Below are positions 1 to 9,152 of a DNA stretch of 15,474 bases, in pieces; position 1 is the first letter of the stretch; each line of letters starts with the position of its first letter. The stretch is from Hyphochytrium catenoides. Taxonomy: Eukaryota > Sar > Hyphochytriomycetes > Hyphochytriales > Hyphochytriaceae. Where the stretch lies: the NCBI GenBank assembly GCA_900088475.1, contig FLMG01004157.1, forward strand, positions 1 to 15,474, given 5' to 3'. Position numbers and translations under genes: made by a program. The notes beneath the pieces were generated by a model. That model saw nothing but the letters and a program-made list of their open reading frames with translations, was not told where the DNA came from and ran no database searches.

Positions 1-1343
1 GATCGAAAGCTGTCTAAATCTTTTTGTCCTTTCAACTCCTTGACTTCTTGGCTCGACATTTTCTTGACAAACTTTTGAAAATCTTCCACGCTCCGTCCTC
101 CCTAAACATAAGAAATGATAGGATGGTTAGGACCAGAGTTGGGACCATAGAGAGGGCTAAGAGTGTCCAGAGAAGAGACGCGAGAACAGCGCAAGAAAGC
201 AGAGCCTGCAAAAGAGAAAAGTTCTGCCCTTCAGTGACAGGGACCACAGAGTAGCTACTGTCAAGTAGGTCTGCTGTGTCAGCGACGGCTTCTCATTCAC
301 CTTATATTGGCGGACCTTTCCATCCCTCACAAACTTCAGGGTCGGGTATCCCTTAACGCCGAATCTCTCTCCCAGATCTGTGTGCACAGTGACATCAACG
401 GTACCTAGAAAGGTCTGATCAGCTCAAGAGTGATTGAGTATAGAGAGAAGCCGATAAAGCGGGACGCAAAGATTGGGGCAGTCAGACGTGAGCGCTATCA
501 CATTTAAAGATTGATGACAAAAGAGGTAAAAGCTGAATTAGCGTCAGACATGGCAAAAGGAACTTGCAAGCTAGATTAGGAATCATGACTGAAGGAGATC
601 TTACCTATCTTGAGCTTGTCTCCTGTCGACGCCGCAACGTCTCTCAGGACTGGTTCTAGCTTCCTGCAATGTTGGCACCATGGCTAAGAGGGCAAAGATG
701 CAGAGCATGAGGATGTAAGCTAACAAACGACGAGATAGACACAATGAGCGGAGTAAGCCTGGAGAGAGAAGGAAGCGTAGAAGGATTGGAGCATCTGAAA
801 GTCCTTTAAGGAAGCCTTGCGGAGAGGAGGACGGGAGGCCACGACACAAGCTGTATGTGAATTGCGAGAACGGAGAAAGCTAGGTGGGGACTTTAACGAA
901 GACATAACGTGGAACAAACAATAAAGATCTAACACAAAAGACATCGCACTGAGAGCAATAGCACAGGAAGATCTGCTGAGGCTGATACTATCTATTAAAG
1001 TGAGAAGGGAAATAGGTGTACAGGAGGGACGACAGTCCATTTCAAGGTCCTTTCCCTCTAAGATATACTGAGTAGACTTCCTACCGCATAGAAGTCCAGC
1101 AGCCATAGCTGCGAGGGATCTTGGAAAACCGTCGAGTCAAATGTAGAGCTTGTCAGAGCCACGGGAGTCCTTTCTCTCTCTCCCGCTGCTGTTTGGGCAA
1201 TAAATAGAGCGCACAAAGCCTGGAAAGACGACAGAAGAGCCGAACAATGGAAGGAGAGTAGGTGGATGAGCACTGATGAGTGAACTTCCGTTGCACAGCT
1301 CCTGAATCAGTACCAGAAGAGGTTTGAGCCGGATTAACGACAT
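1..1343 (-). CDS. PDI-family thioredoxin-domain protein (partial, 3' end outside window)
   Basis: Predicted thiol-disulfide oxidoreductase of the endoplasmic reticulum. Minus-strand exons: 1343-1314, 1219-1085, 683-605, 404-301 and 101-1, continuing beyond the window; all introns GT-AG and phases agree. Seen: residues 1-30 form a signal peptide (MSLIRLKPLLALCALFIAQT). A thioredoxin fold follows, with WLLDFYA then PWCQHCRKLEP, active-site cysteines 58 and 61, the cis-proline loop GYPTLKF (Pro102), and GGRSVEDFQKFVKK as the closing helix. Known for the family: CGHC is the usual PDI active site, so CQHC is a variant that keeps both cysteines and the histidine. About 149 residues are visible; further domains or a membrane anchor (as in TMX3-type proteins) may lie off the edge. 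Exon 1 is inferred: the continuous frame of exon 2 has no ATG before a stop near 1306, whereas 1343-1314 joins in phase and completes the signal peptide. The intron donor after exon 1 (GTACTG) is weak. Confidence 0.85.
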
Positions 1344-1998
1344 CCTCTCCTTCGCTACCGCCACTATCGCGACAATGCAACTTCTGTCCGGCAGCCTGCG
1401 TTCTCTATAACTCTCTCCTTCCACCCGTGCTTGCTTATATAGATCTGCTTGTGCTCTCCTAGAGATTTTATGATATCTTGGCCTAAGAGGACTCGAGAAG
1501 ACTGCATCGACCGAGCAAAGAGCGATGCACTGATCGCCGATGGTCTGGCAGGAAGCTTCAGATGGATCATCATCAGAGCTTTGCCTCTTGGATCTCAATC
1601 AACGTATTGTGCAAGATCTTGGCGTACGGTAACGCCCAGTCCTTCTGTGTGGGTTCTGACCCAGATAGCCGGTAACCGTCACTAGTGAAAGGTTATCTGG
1701 ATGGGGATGTCCGTTGTCCAAGGATATGGATCTATTAGGACGGCGGTAAGCCTCCTATGCAGTTGCTCTCGCTCATCCCTCGGTTGATGTTCTACTAGGC
1801 TAGGGGCCCGTCCAAAGCTCCAATCTCAGGCCAACTCGCCTTTCACCTTGTCCGCAACTGTGTTTCGTGATGACAGAATGTCAACTTTTTCACACACACA
1901 CCAGCGAGAATACAAACAGACGACATACGTATAGAGAACAGAGCGCAGATAACATAGTCTAGAGGAGAGAACCTTTAGAGAGGCACAATGGTGCTTTA
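1344..1998. other. Intergenic region between the transporter stop and the PDI-family start
   Basis: About 655 bases with no gene I can support. It should contain the promoter and leader of the PDI-family gene (minus strand) and the 3' trailer of the transporter. Short open frames on both strands (for example plus 1449-1685) have no recognisable motif. An imperfect palindrome lies at 1661-1700. No clear TATA element was recognised. Confidence 0.5.
1661..1700. repeat. Imperfect palindrome / hairpin
   Basis: The perfect 10-base palindrome TCACTAGTGA (1679-1688) is flanked by GGTAACC (1671-1677) and GGTTATC (1691-1697), which pair with one G-T wobble. CCAGATA at 1661-1667 can also pair with TATCTGG at 1694-1700. 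It sits 3' of the transporter and 5' of the PDI-family gene. No function can be assigned; it could be a protein-binding site, a 3'-end structure or chance. Confidence 0.5.
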
Positions 1999-2001
1999 TT
2001 A
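1995..2001 (-). promoter_or_regulatory. AATAAA polyadenylation-type hexamer overlapping the transporter stop codon
   Basis: On the minus strand the stop TAA (2001-1999) runs straight into TAATAAA (2001-1995), so an AATAAA hexamer at 2000-1995 begins inside the stop codon. If used as the poly(A) signal, the 3' UTR would be only a few tens of bases. AATAAA is the canonical animal and fungal signal; its use here is inferred. Confidence 0.35.
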
Positions 2002-5000
2002 TGACGGTTCGACGTGGATGTGGAATGCTCTCAGGTGCGCCCTGTAGTGCTCTTTGGTCCGATGGGCCAAAACTGCAGCTAGAACAGCGCCAACGGCACA
2101 GATAATAGCGGTGACAAGAAATGTTAATCGGAAGCATTCGTCACCGATGCACCTGTTTGAACCTATGGGATACAGGTAGTGAGTGTGAAGCTACGAGGCT
2201 GTTGCAAGCAAGGCAGCATAGGTGTACTCGCTTCCCGCTTCATCTGTCCTTTCCTCTTCTTTGTTGGCCTGATGGGAACATTGGCCTGATGGGAACATCT
2301 CTTTCAAGCCGCCTAACCTTTCAGACAAAAAGTAGTCCTCCCAGTGTTGCTCCTTTTCAATCCCAGTGTGTTCATTCCCACTCACCTGGCTGCACGTGTT
2401 GCTCGTAGATATATGTGGAGAGCCAAAGACTGATGACCACGCTGCCGATGCAGGGACCAATGCAGCTGAAGGCATATATACTCCCAAGATTTCTTAGACC
2501 GAAGAGCTCGCTAACCAATGCTGAGGAGAGAACAAGCGCCGTGTTAGTGGTCCCATCCACAGATGCAGCTGGCTTTGCAGGAAGCAAGAGGTGACCTAAT
2601 CATCTTCGAGACAGAGAGGAGCCGACAAGCAATAAAATCAACACCGACGGACTTGGGCGCCTACGGATACCTGGCAGTAAGGACCAGAAACCTCCATATG
2701 AGAAGCCGACGCAGCAGCAGCTGAGTGCAAGAAGGGTAGCACTTCCAGCAAAGGCCATAAATAGTTGACTTGCGCACATTAAAGATACTGCTTGAACGAG
2801 ACAGTAAGTAGCACGTAGAAGTTACGCGAACAAGGAGAGGCTCCGGTGTCGGACGGAGCACGGGAAGGGGAAGAGACTAAAAGAGAGTCATGCGAAGCAA
2901 TTAATCAAGAGAAGAGCAACACGAGGGAAAGTCGTAGAAAGCAACATGGGGAAGCCGGAAAAAACGTTATCGCCTCACCATTTGCAGCTAAAAATGATGG
3001 GCGAACGAGCAAATGAGCATAGCTGTCGGCACCGTGCCCAAAAAACATCCGGCCGAAACAGCTCGTGACCGAAAGTAGAGAAACAAAAAGCTCCTTGTCC
3101 GCTAGACCCTTTGCTTCAACAATTTGCGAGATGTTGTTCATCACCAATAGCCCGCCTAGCGATTGTGGACATGAGGGACGGGGACAGACAATGGGACATA
3201 AGTCAATTAACTGTTAGTCCCAATACAAGCCAGAACGAATAGACAATAAAGCACAATACACACACCCGTTGAAGGGTCATCTCGTCTATCGAGTGCAAGG
3301 TCCTCTGGCACCACGGCCCACGTTGTGACAGGGCACTGTGACGATGTAACGGAAGATAAAGAGCCACTACTATTCAGAGTCTAGAGGTCAAGCTGCTACT
3401 GTGGCGTTCTCTACCTCCTGTGCCTCCAAGCAAACCGCCGATGATTAGCCAAAAGTTCAAGGAAGAGAGAGCCTCCTTTACCGACTTTCCAGAATGATGG
3501 TGATGGTGAAGGAGAGGAGTTGAATCATCGTCCGAGACATCCTCCACCTCAAGGGTGTCAGGACCAGGCATCGCGCTTAACTCAGGACCCAGCTCCTCCA
3601 AGCACTCTTGACTTTCGTTAGCCTTGGCTGCCACAGTGAGTAGCAGGTTAGGGGAGCATTAGCAATTTAGTCGTACTGGTGAGTGCAGTGTGAGAGCAGT
3701 GAACAATCACAGTGTGGTCAAAGGGTCCAGAGAAGAACAAGTGGATTGGGAAGCTGACTAAGGTTGTGAAAAAAACGTCAATACGCAAGGTCAGAGCGAT
3801 ATGGAACGAGCTAATAAAAGAGTTCTGCGCTACAAACTGACAACACCTAGGGTGCGAGGTCAGGAAGATCAAGGGCGATCGAAAAGGACGACACTGCCAA
3901 GTAAGCTTACCTTCTCCTAGAGGGTGAAACCTCCTGTCCCTAAGAATCCAGCTGGATTGAATGAAAATGGGACGCACGCCATCGATGAGAAAGAACAGGC
4001 TCATGAATGAGAGGGAGAAGAGACAGATGGCTACGTTCACAGCTGGAGAGAAGAGATGTGGCCACAAACTACGAAGCAACGAGATGACAAAAAGGAAGAT
4101 TCCAAGGAAGATTACGAGGAAGACGCCAAATTTTAGCCGCGATAGCACTGCTTTCCGCTGCATGGCAAAGGATCAACAGCTGTGTAAGCAACTGCTTACG
4201 CAATTCAGAACAACATGTCAAGCTTAATAATAGGGGCGACTCGGAAGCGACGGACAAGGATGCTAATAAAGAGGGTGATTAGGTCAGGTGAGCACTGCTA
4301 ATGAAAAAAGGAGGGCCCCAAAAAGGACAATGGTAGGGAGGCGATCACCTACCATCGTCATATCTTCGTCCAGTGTCACTGCCGGAGGCACTAAGTTGAG
4401 CCCGGAAGAAAGTCCCCAGCCAACCAAAAGAGCCGCCACGCCGAGAAAGGCGACAAAGTCAAGGGCTTGTGGCTTGAAAAATGTGACGTAAAGCTGAAAG
4501 TTTAGACATGAGCCAGCGAGGGTAAGAATTGAGACCGTTGATCCTTGTGATGTAGGGCTGAAACTAATGTGGCACCCCGTCGGAGCAAGGGCGAATAACA
4601 CGAATGAGATTGAACGAGAGTCTTCTAGTAGAAGGCGAGCGTGTTCCCCCATGGGACCCCGATGGGAGAAAGGTCTATATTTTGCGCCGCACCTCGGTCC
4701 ATAGGGCTGCGCTGAGTCCAAAAAGTGCCTTCATCAGACCGCCTACCATACCGCGATTGCGTGCGAAGTTTGGAATCTATAGCATAAAGCATCAAACTAA
4801 GTAGCTCCATACAGTCCCAACGAGGAAGAGGATCAGAAGAGGTAGCTTCATTCCCCTTAGAGTAAGCAACAGGAAGATCACAGGAAGGGGTCTCACAAAG
4901 CCTAGCGGGTGCTCACCGATGTCGCGAGTGCTGAAGTATCAAACCAAGCGCTCCCAAAGCCCCACATTGCACAGTAGAGGGCTGTCTCCCAGAACTGGAG

Positions 5001-6393
5001 AGGTAAGAGGGCCAAGAATGTTATCCTTACCCCTCAAGGACTTGGAAGAAGTGATGGAGATAGGGCCACACAGGTAGACGAGATGTGGTTCAGTGGCTAG
5101 GACAGAGTACCGAAAGAGGGACACAAGTCGATACAAAGAAGGAGAGACATAGGGGCAAGTACAGCTTAGGTAACCTGTGCGTCTATGTAATGTTTGGCAG
5201 AAGCCCATAGAAGGAGGTAGCCCACGCATGTTATGGAGCTGCCTACGAGGACAGTAGCCCGACTGCCGTAGCGGTCAAAGAACAAACCAGAGACTACAGC
5301 ACAGAGTTCGAGAAAGAAGAGATTGTGAGAATCAATACACATTGGTTCCCTCTGATGGCTATGTCTTCTATCTACATCCATCTGCCATCATTCTTCGGAC
5401 TCGTCCTAACTCGGTCAACTGTCTCCATTTACCCTTTTCATTGTTCCTTCTCTTCTCTAGCCTTTCTGTCCCTTTGGCCCATAAATAGCAGGCTGGTTCT
5501 AGACACAGCAATTAACCTGGTTTCTAACTCTAAACAATGACACGCTTACCAGGAAAGTAACTGCCAAAGTTTGTGGCAGTCGCAAGGACCTGGATAGAGG
5601 AAGATATATAGGGAGAACCGGAGGCCAAACGCAAGAGCAAGTTATGGAAAGCTTGCTTACAGAAAAGACACCAGGTAAAATCAAGTGCTTGAACAGGAAG
5701 GCCTCCTCTTGGATAATATTGTCATGCAAGAGAGAAGGGCGCGTTCATACATCGCTTGACGCAACCGAAAGCTGTCAGAAAGGTGCTTTACACTTGCACA
5801 AACCAGCGAAGAGACACAGAGAGGGCAAGAAAGAGGGTCCAGAAGGGCGCCAGTTGTAGCGCTCTCTTTCGTCGTGCTGACCTGGATCTTGCGCTGAGCG
5901 GATGGGTCGCCGGGGAATAAGGCATCCTTGAGCTAGACCAAGAGGTGGTCGAACGTACCAACGTACCATGTTAGGAGCAAGATCAGCAGAAGAGAGAAGG
6001 AGCACAACTCTATCCATATGCACTTTGCTGTGAACGATAGTGACAAGGGAAGAGGGATAGAAGCAAGGCAAGAGCTAGACGGCTAGAGCAGTGGAGGATA
6101 GTAGTCTATCTTTCTCCCTGAAAAGCAGCGGAAGGAGGAGCAGTACCACATCCAAACTTCGGCTCACATCACGACCCAGCGGACAGCAGTGAAGTTTATA
6201 GGGTTCCAGGAACTTGACAACGAGAGGGGGAAATCTTAATGGAAGGTGAAGAGAAATAGGGAAACGGCACCTCGGAGGAGTAGATTCCGTAAGCATAAGG
6301 CGTTCCTCCGGCAATCATCAGAAAAAGGCAGCAGCCCAAGGTGAACCATCGGTTCACGTACCAAACAGCACCATCACTGCTGTCTTTGCTCAT
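1999..6393 (-). CDS. Nodulin-like major facilitator superfamily transporter, 562 aa, 13 exons
   Basis: Predicted multi-pass membrane transporter; substrate unknown. Minus-strand exons: 6393-6271, 5932-5882, 5589-5550, 5293-5175, 4994-4917, 4776-4693, 4493-4353, 4157-3911, 3627-3415, 3155-2979, 2787-2671, 2520-2386, 2162-1999. They total 1689 nt, giving 562 codons plus TAA. Seen: RWFTLGCCLFLMIAGGTPYAYGIY forms TM1 (residues 15-38). The loop GLFFDRYGSR (74-83) is the family's equivalent of the MFS signature after TM2. NFARNRGMVGGLMKALFGLS (140-159) matches the nodulin-like NFxxxRGxVxGLxKxxxGLS block. The long cytosolic loop 280-350 is acidic, with five histidines at 335-339, and ends in LNFWLIIGG. 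The C-terminal half has NNISQIVEAKG (372-382), FGRMFFGHGAD (399-409) and ELFGLRNLGSIY. CIGDECFRLTF (513-523) matches the CxGxxC(F/Y) motif before the last helix of plant nodulin-like proteins. About 12-14 membrane segments are expected. Some donors are non-consensus (GTTACC, GTCAGC, GTGCGG), but phase and motif continuity fix them. Confidence 0.92.
2264..2297. repeat. Perfect 17-bp tandem duplication in transporter intron 12
   Basis: The unit TTGGCCTGATGGGAACA occurs twice head to tail (2264-2280, 2281-2297) inside the intron between transporter exons 12 and 13. Identical copies imply a recent slippage or duplication. No coding effect, as the segment is spliced out. Confidence 0.9.
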
Positions 6394-6884
6394 ACTCCCC
6401 CTTCCCGCCGCCTTGTCTCGTCTTCGAGACCAGGACAGCGGCTCTCTTCTTCCTTTTGCCCACTTCCTCCCGCTTTTCTAGTTCTAGTGCCTCTTCGAGT
6501 CTCTGAAGTCTCTCTGCCTAATGCAGTTCTCTTTCCTGACCTCTCACCTAGGCGCTTCTCAGTAGTAAGGCTGTCGCTCTCCGCTGTCCTCCAACGGGAC
6601 TGGTTCTCTCGCTCTTTGCTGATGCTTGTTGAGCTTCTCGTGAGCTCATCGCCTGGACACTCTCCTTGCTATGATGAGCTGATGAGCATCTGCCACAAAT
6701 AGATTTGGGTACCTTATTCCGACAAAGTAAGGATGACAAGAACGGAGGAATATATGCTATTCACTATACAGGCTCTCCACAGTAACACTTAGCCCTTTAT
6801 TAGTATATATCTTCCCTTATAAAGGGCAAGATTAGGACGAAGGAAGGACGAACTGCAGTTCAGAGCCCAGAACCAGAAGAAGAC
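6394..6884. promoter_or_regulatory. Divergent intergenic region between the transporter and the candidate plus-strand gene
   Basis: About 490 bases separating the transporter start (6393, minus) from the candidate ATG at 6885 (plus), so probably a shared bidirectional promoter. It contains a perfect 6-bp inverted repeat GTCTCG/CGAGAC with a 4-base loop (6415-6430), just upstream of the transporter ATG. Nearer the plus-strand ATG there is an inverted repeat with TATA-like sequence (6792-6827). The part next to the transporter is pyrimidine-rich on the plus strand. No convincing exon is seen. Confidence 0.5.
6792..6827 (+). promoter_or_regulatory. Inverted repeat with TATA-like elements upstream of candidate gene
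   Basis: GCCCTTTAT (6792-6800) and ATAAAGGGC (6819-6827) are perfect 9-bp inverted arms around an 18-base spacer holding TATATAT. The right arm contains TTATAAAG, a plausible TATA box about 65 bases before the ATG at 6885. Promoter function is inferred from position and sequence only. Confidence 0.4.
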
Positions 6885-7481
6885 ATGAAGACCAAGAAGA
6901 AAACAGTGGAAGAGAGCAGCAGCGCAAGTAAACCAGAGTATAAAAGTTCTTCATCAGACGCTATGCTGAGCGCACATAAGCTTCTGGGCAAGCTACTGAA
7001 GATTGGCCGTACGGAAGTCACCAACAACCTCCGATTGCGTAGGGCATCCCGTCAAGACTGTTCTTGAGAGTCAAAGGTCCTTCACCTGGACTAGCATGGT
7101 CATAAGTACCCTACACGAAACGGAAAGGAGAGAGCTCGCTGCCCTATTACCAATCTCAACCAGCCGCCGGGTTATGACCCAGAGCCTAGTAGTCAAGACC
7201 TAATGCCCATTGCTTTTGTCATGAACCCGTCAGCAACCCTCCCAACCACTGTTTACTCTTCTTCCAACCAAGGTGTAAGTCGATATCTAAGTCACGAGCT
7301 GGTGGAGTTTCTCCACGAACAGCCCTTCCAGCAGATGATGCAAGTGCCGCTTGCAACTACCGATTCTTTCAGATTCTTCCTGTCCCCGCCAAGGGCTATC
7401 GTGTGGATGCGTCACTATTATCAGCGATTGTTGGACCCTTATGCTGAAGATGATCTCGAAGGCGATCTGCAACTGGGCTGA
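6885..7481 (+). CDS. Candidate gene, unrecognised; exon structure unresolved
   Basis: A lysine- and serine-rich start (MKTKKKTVEESSSASKPEYK) opens at 6885 and runs to TGA at 7065-7067. The same frame reopens after TAG at 7092-7094 and stays open to TGA at 7479-7481, giving protein-like text such as NQPPGYDPEPSSQDLMPIAF and SRYLSHELVEFLHEQPFQQM. One in-phase model is 6885-7016 joined to 7095-7481 (donor GTCACC, acceptor GGACTAG), giving 172 residues. A second frame is open from about 7000 to 7203 and reads MVISTLHETERRELAALLP, which resembles the core of Asx-homology (DEUBAD-type) domains. The true structure may therefore differ. A consensus donor GTAAGT at 7275 could also end an exon there. 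TATA-like sequence lies about 65 bases upstream. Coding status is plausible; function is unknown. Confidence 0.3.
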
Positions 7482-8008
7482 TTGTCTGCCGTTAAAAGCC
7501 CTCCTTAACCAAGTGCGATAAATTAGGGTCGGCAGAGACAGCACAGGAGACACACGGAGTAGTAGGTCACACGCCGCATGGGACCTTCCTCGCCGCTTCA
7601 TTCTTGCTGTGTTATTGAGAGAAGAATGGAAGAAGAGGGTGGGACTGATTCCAGTACACACTCCGTTCTCCCCTCCTATTTTACGTTTTCCTCTTCACCT
7701 GTTGTCACCTTCTTGCTGGGGCCAACCGCAGCAGCTTGGGAGAGGAAGTCGTATTCCTCCAGGTTGCTGCCTTATTACCTCAAAAAGGACATGCCGGCGT
7801 ACTGCTCAAGCGGCAACAAACTGGAGGAATAGAGGTCCACAAATACCTCATAAGCTCCTGACACCAGCGCGTTACATAATGATCATTGTCGTTTCCTTCC
7901 TCGAAGTAGAACCACCGTCCTATTACTTGGCAGCACCACTATTATAGACAACCCAGCTGACGACTGTCTCCTCGCCCCTTTCCTATTCGTTTCTCTATCT
8001 ATGTACCA
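7482..8008. other. Stretch without a supported gene
   Basis: Open frames exist on the plus strand (7578-7832 and 7609-7947), but neither shows a recognisable motif, convincing splice sites or amino-acid composition clearly unlike translated noncoding DNA. It may hold the 3' UTR or further exons of the candidate gene at 6885. Confidence 0.4.
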
Positions 8009-8235
8009 GGTACACACAGATGATGACCAGCTCTGTTCCTGGTCGCTTCCATCTCTCGAGGCACACGCAGATGATGATGCCCTGTGCCCATGAGCTCCTG
8101 GTTTTATCTACCTGAAAGGCACACGCAGATGATGATGACCTTCGCCTTCGCCCATGAGCTCGGTCGGTCCTTTAACTATCTCACGACCGAGGCACACAAC
8201 ACCAACCAGATGGTGATGCCCTCCGCCCATGAGCT
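8009..8235. repeat. Cluster of four degenerate direct repeats
   Basis: A core GGCACACGCAGATGATGATG is present in two identical copies at 8060-8079 and 8118-8137. Diverged copies start at 8009 (GGTACACACAGATGATGACC) and 8191 (GGCACACAACACCAACCAG then ATGGTGATG). The last three are each followed, 26-34 bases on, by an identical GCCCATGAGCT (8086-8096, 8150-8160, 8225-8235). Spacing between units is irregular (51, 58 and 73 bases), so the reading frame is not kept and a coding repeat is unlikely. In one frame the copies read AHADDD, but stops follow. Confidence 0.75.
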
Positions 8236-8704
8236 TCCAGTCATGACACCACGCCCTCCAAAGGGAGAGGCCGCGGTCGATGGTCGCCTGAAGCAGCTAG
8301 GAGGAGCTACATACAGCTGGAGCTGCTGGGAACTCCAGGACCGTCGTGGTTGTGGGAGGAGGAGAAAGATCGAAAAAGTTCAAGAAGAGAGGAGACCTTG
8401 GAGGAGACACAACCGGACGCCATTTTACCAACCCAAAAGTGTGAAATAAGCTCCAGAACCACCAGGAACCTTGATTTTTGACAGTAACCCACACAGTCTG
8501 CCTGTTTTTGACAATTGTCTTCACAAAAACTTGCCCTTTTGTACAAGTGCAATAATTCACTTGCAAATTTTATGATTGACTAGCCGTTAGTAATCGCAAT
8601 TTCGAACTTATAAGAAACTCCTTGCCAAGAATAGGCTCCCTTGGCAGTTCCTCCAATTTCTGCACTCTTGCCATCTTCTCTCTCCCTCTTCCCACACGTT
8701 TTGA
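8236..8704. other. Stretch without a supported gene
   Basis: The plus frame 8078-8449 continues from the repeat cluster with a basic tail (GRRRKIEKVQEERRPWRRH), and minus frames overlap 8297-8566. None has motifs or splice context I trust. From about 8480 the sequence becomes T-rich and grades into the pyrimidine tract. Confidence 0.35.
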
Positions 8705-8855
8705 CCTCTCTCTCTGTCCTTTCTCTCTTTCCTCTCACTCTCTCTCTCTCTCTTTTTCTCTCTCACTTTTTTTTCTCTCTCTCTTTTCTCTCTCCACTCT
8801 CTCTCTCTAAATTTTTCTCCCTCTCTCTCTTTCTCTTGTTCTCTCTCTCTCTCTC
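8705..8855 (+). repeat. TC-rich polypyrimidine microsatellite
   Basis: About 150 bases almost entirely of C and T on the plus strand, dominated by CTCTCT runs with short T runs (including TTTTTTTT near 8768). It lies about 300 bases upstream of the NuSAP-like gene's ATG. Such tracts can form non-B DNA and often act as promoter elements; either role here is inference. Confidence 0.9.
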
Positions 8856-9152
8856 GCTTCGCGCTTTGCCTCCTCTTTCAAGCATACCTTCCCTCCTTTG
8901 GTCCTCGCTGCTCGCTGCCCTTCTGCGGGAAGGATGATTGCTTGATGGAGCGGCGGGGGAAAGGCCGCGCTTCCATTTCCCTCCCTTTCGTCGCCTTTCG
9001 TTCATACATGCAAAGCTACCTTTCCTATCAGTTCCTGCCAACTCTGGCATTTTTGCCACTTCTTCCTGGCACGCTCCTAGGGGGCGGTAAAAGGTCTTTA
9101 TTAGCTTCCATCTTCTGACACCACGGTAGAGTCACATAAGCTAAGAGGAGCC
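8856..9152 (+). promoter_or_regulatory. Presumed promoter and leader of the NuSAP-like gene
   Basis: No gene is seen. A GC-box-like GGGGGCGG (9080-9087) lies about 70 bases upstream of the ATG at 9153. An in-frame TAG upstream supports that ATG as the start. No clear TATA box at a suitable distance was recognised. Confidence 0.4.

Noticed and set aside
1137-1598. 153-codon minus-strand frame spanning the PDI-family start
   Set aside because: Its upstream part lacks motifs. Only MSLIRLKPLL at 1343-1314 is used, where it completes a signal peptide after splicing.
7287-7661. 124-codon minus-strand frame
   Set aside because: Antisense to the candidate plus-strand gene, with no motif and no flanking splice signals.
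8763-9059. 98-codon minus-strand frame rich in Arg, Glu and Lys, and matching plus-strand Ser/Leu frames at 8622-8937
   Set aside because: Direct translations of the TC-rich tract and its complement; no splice sites or motifs.
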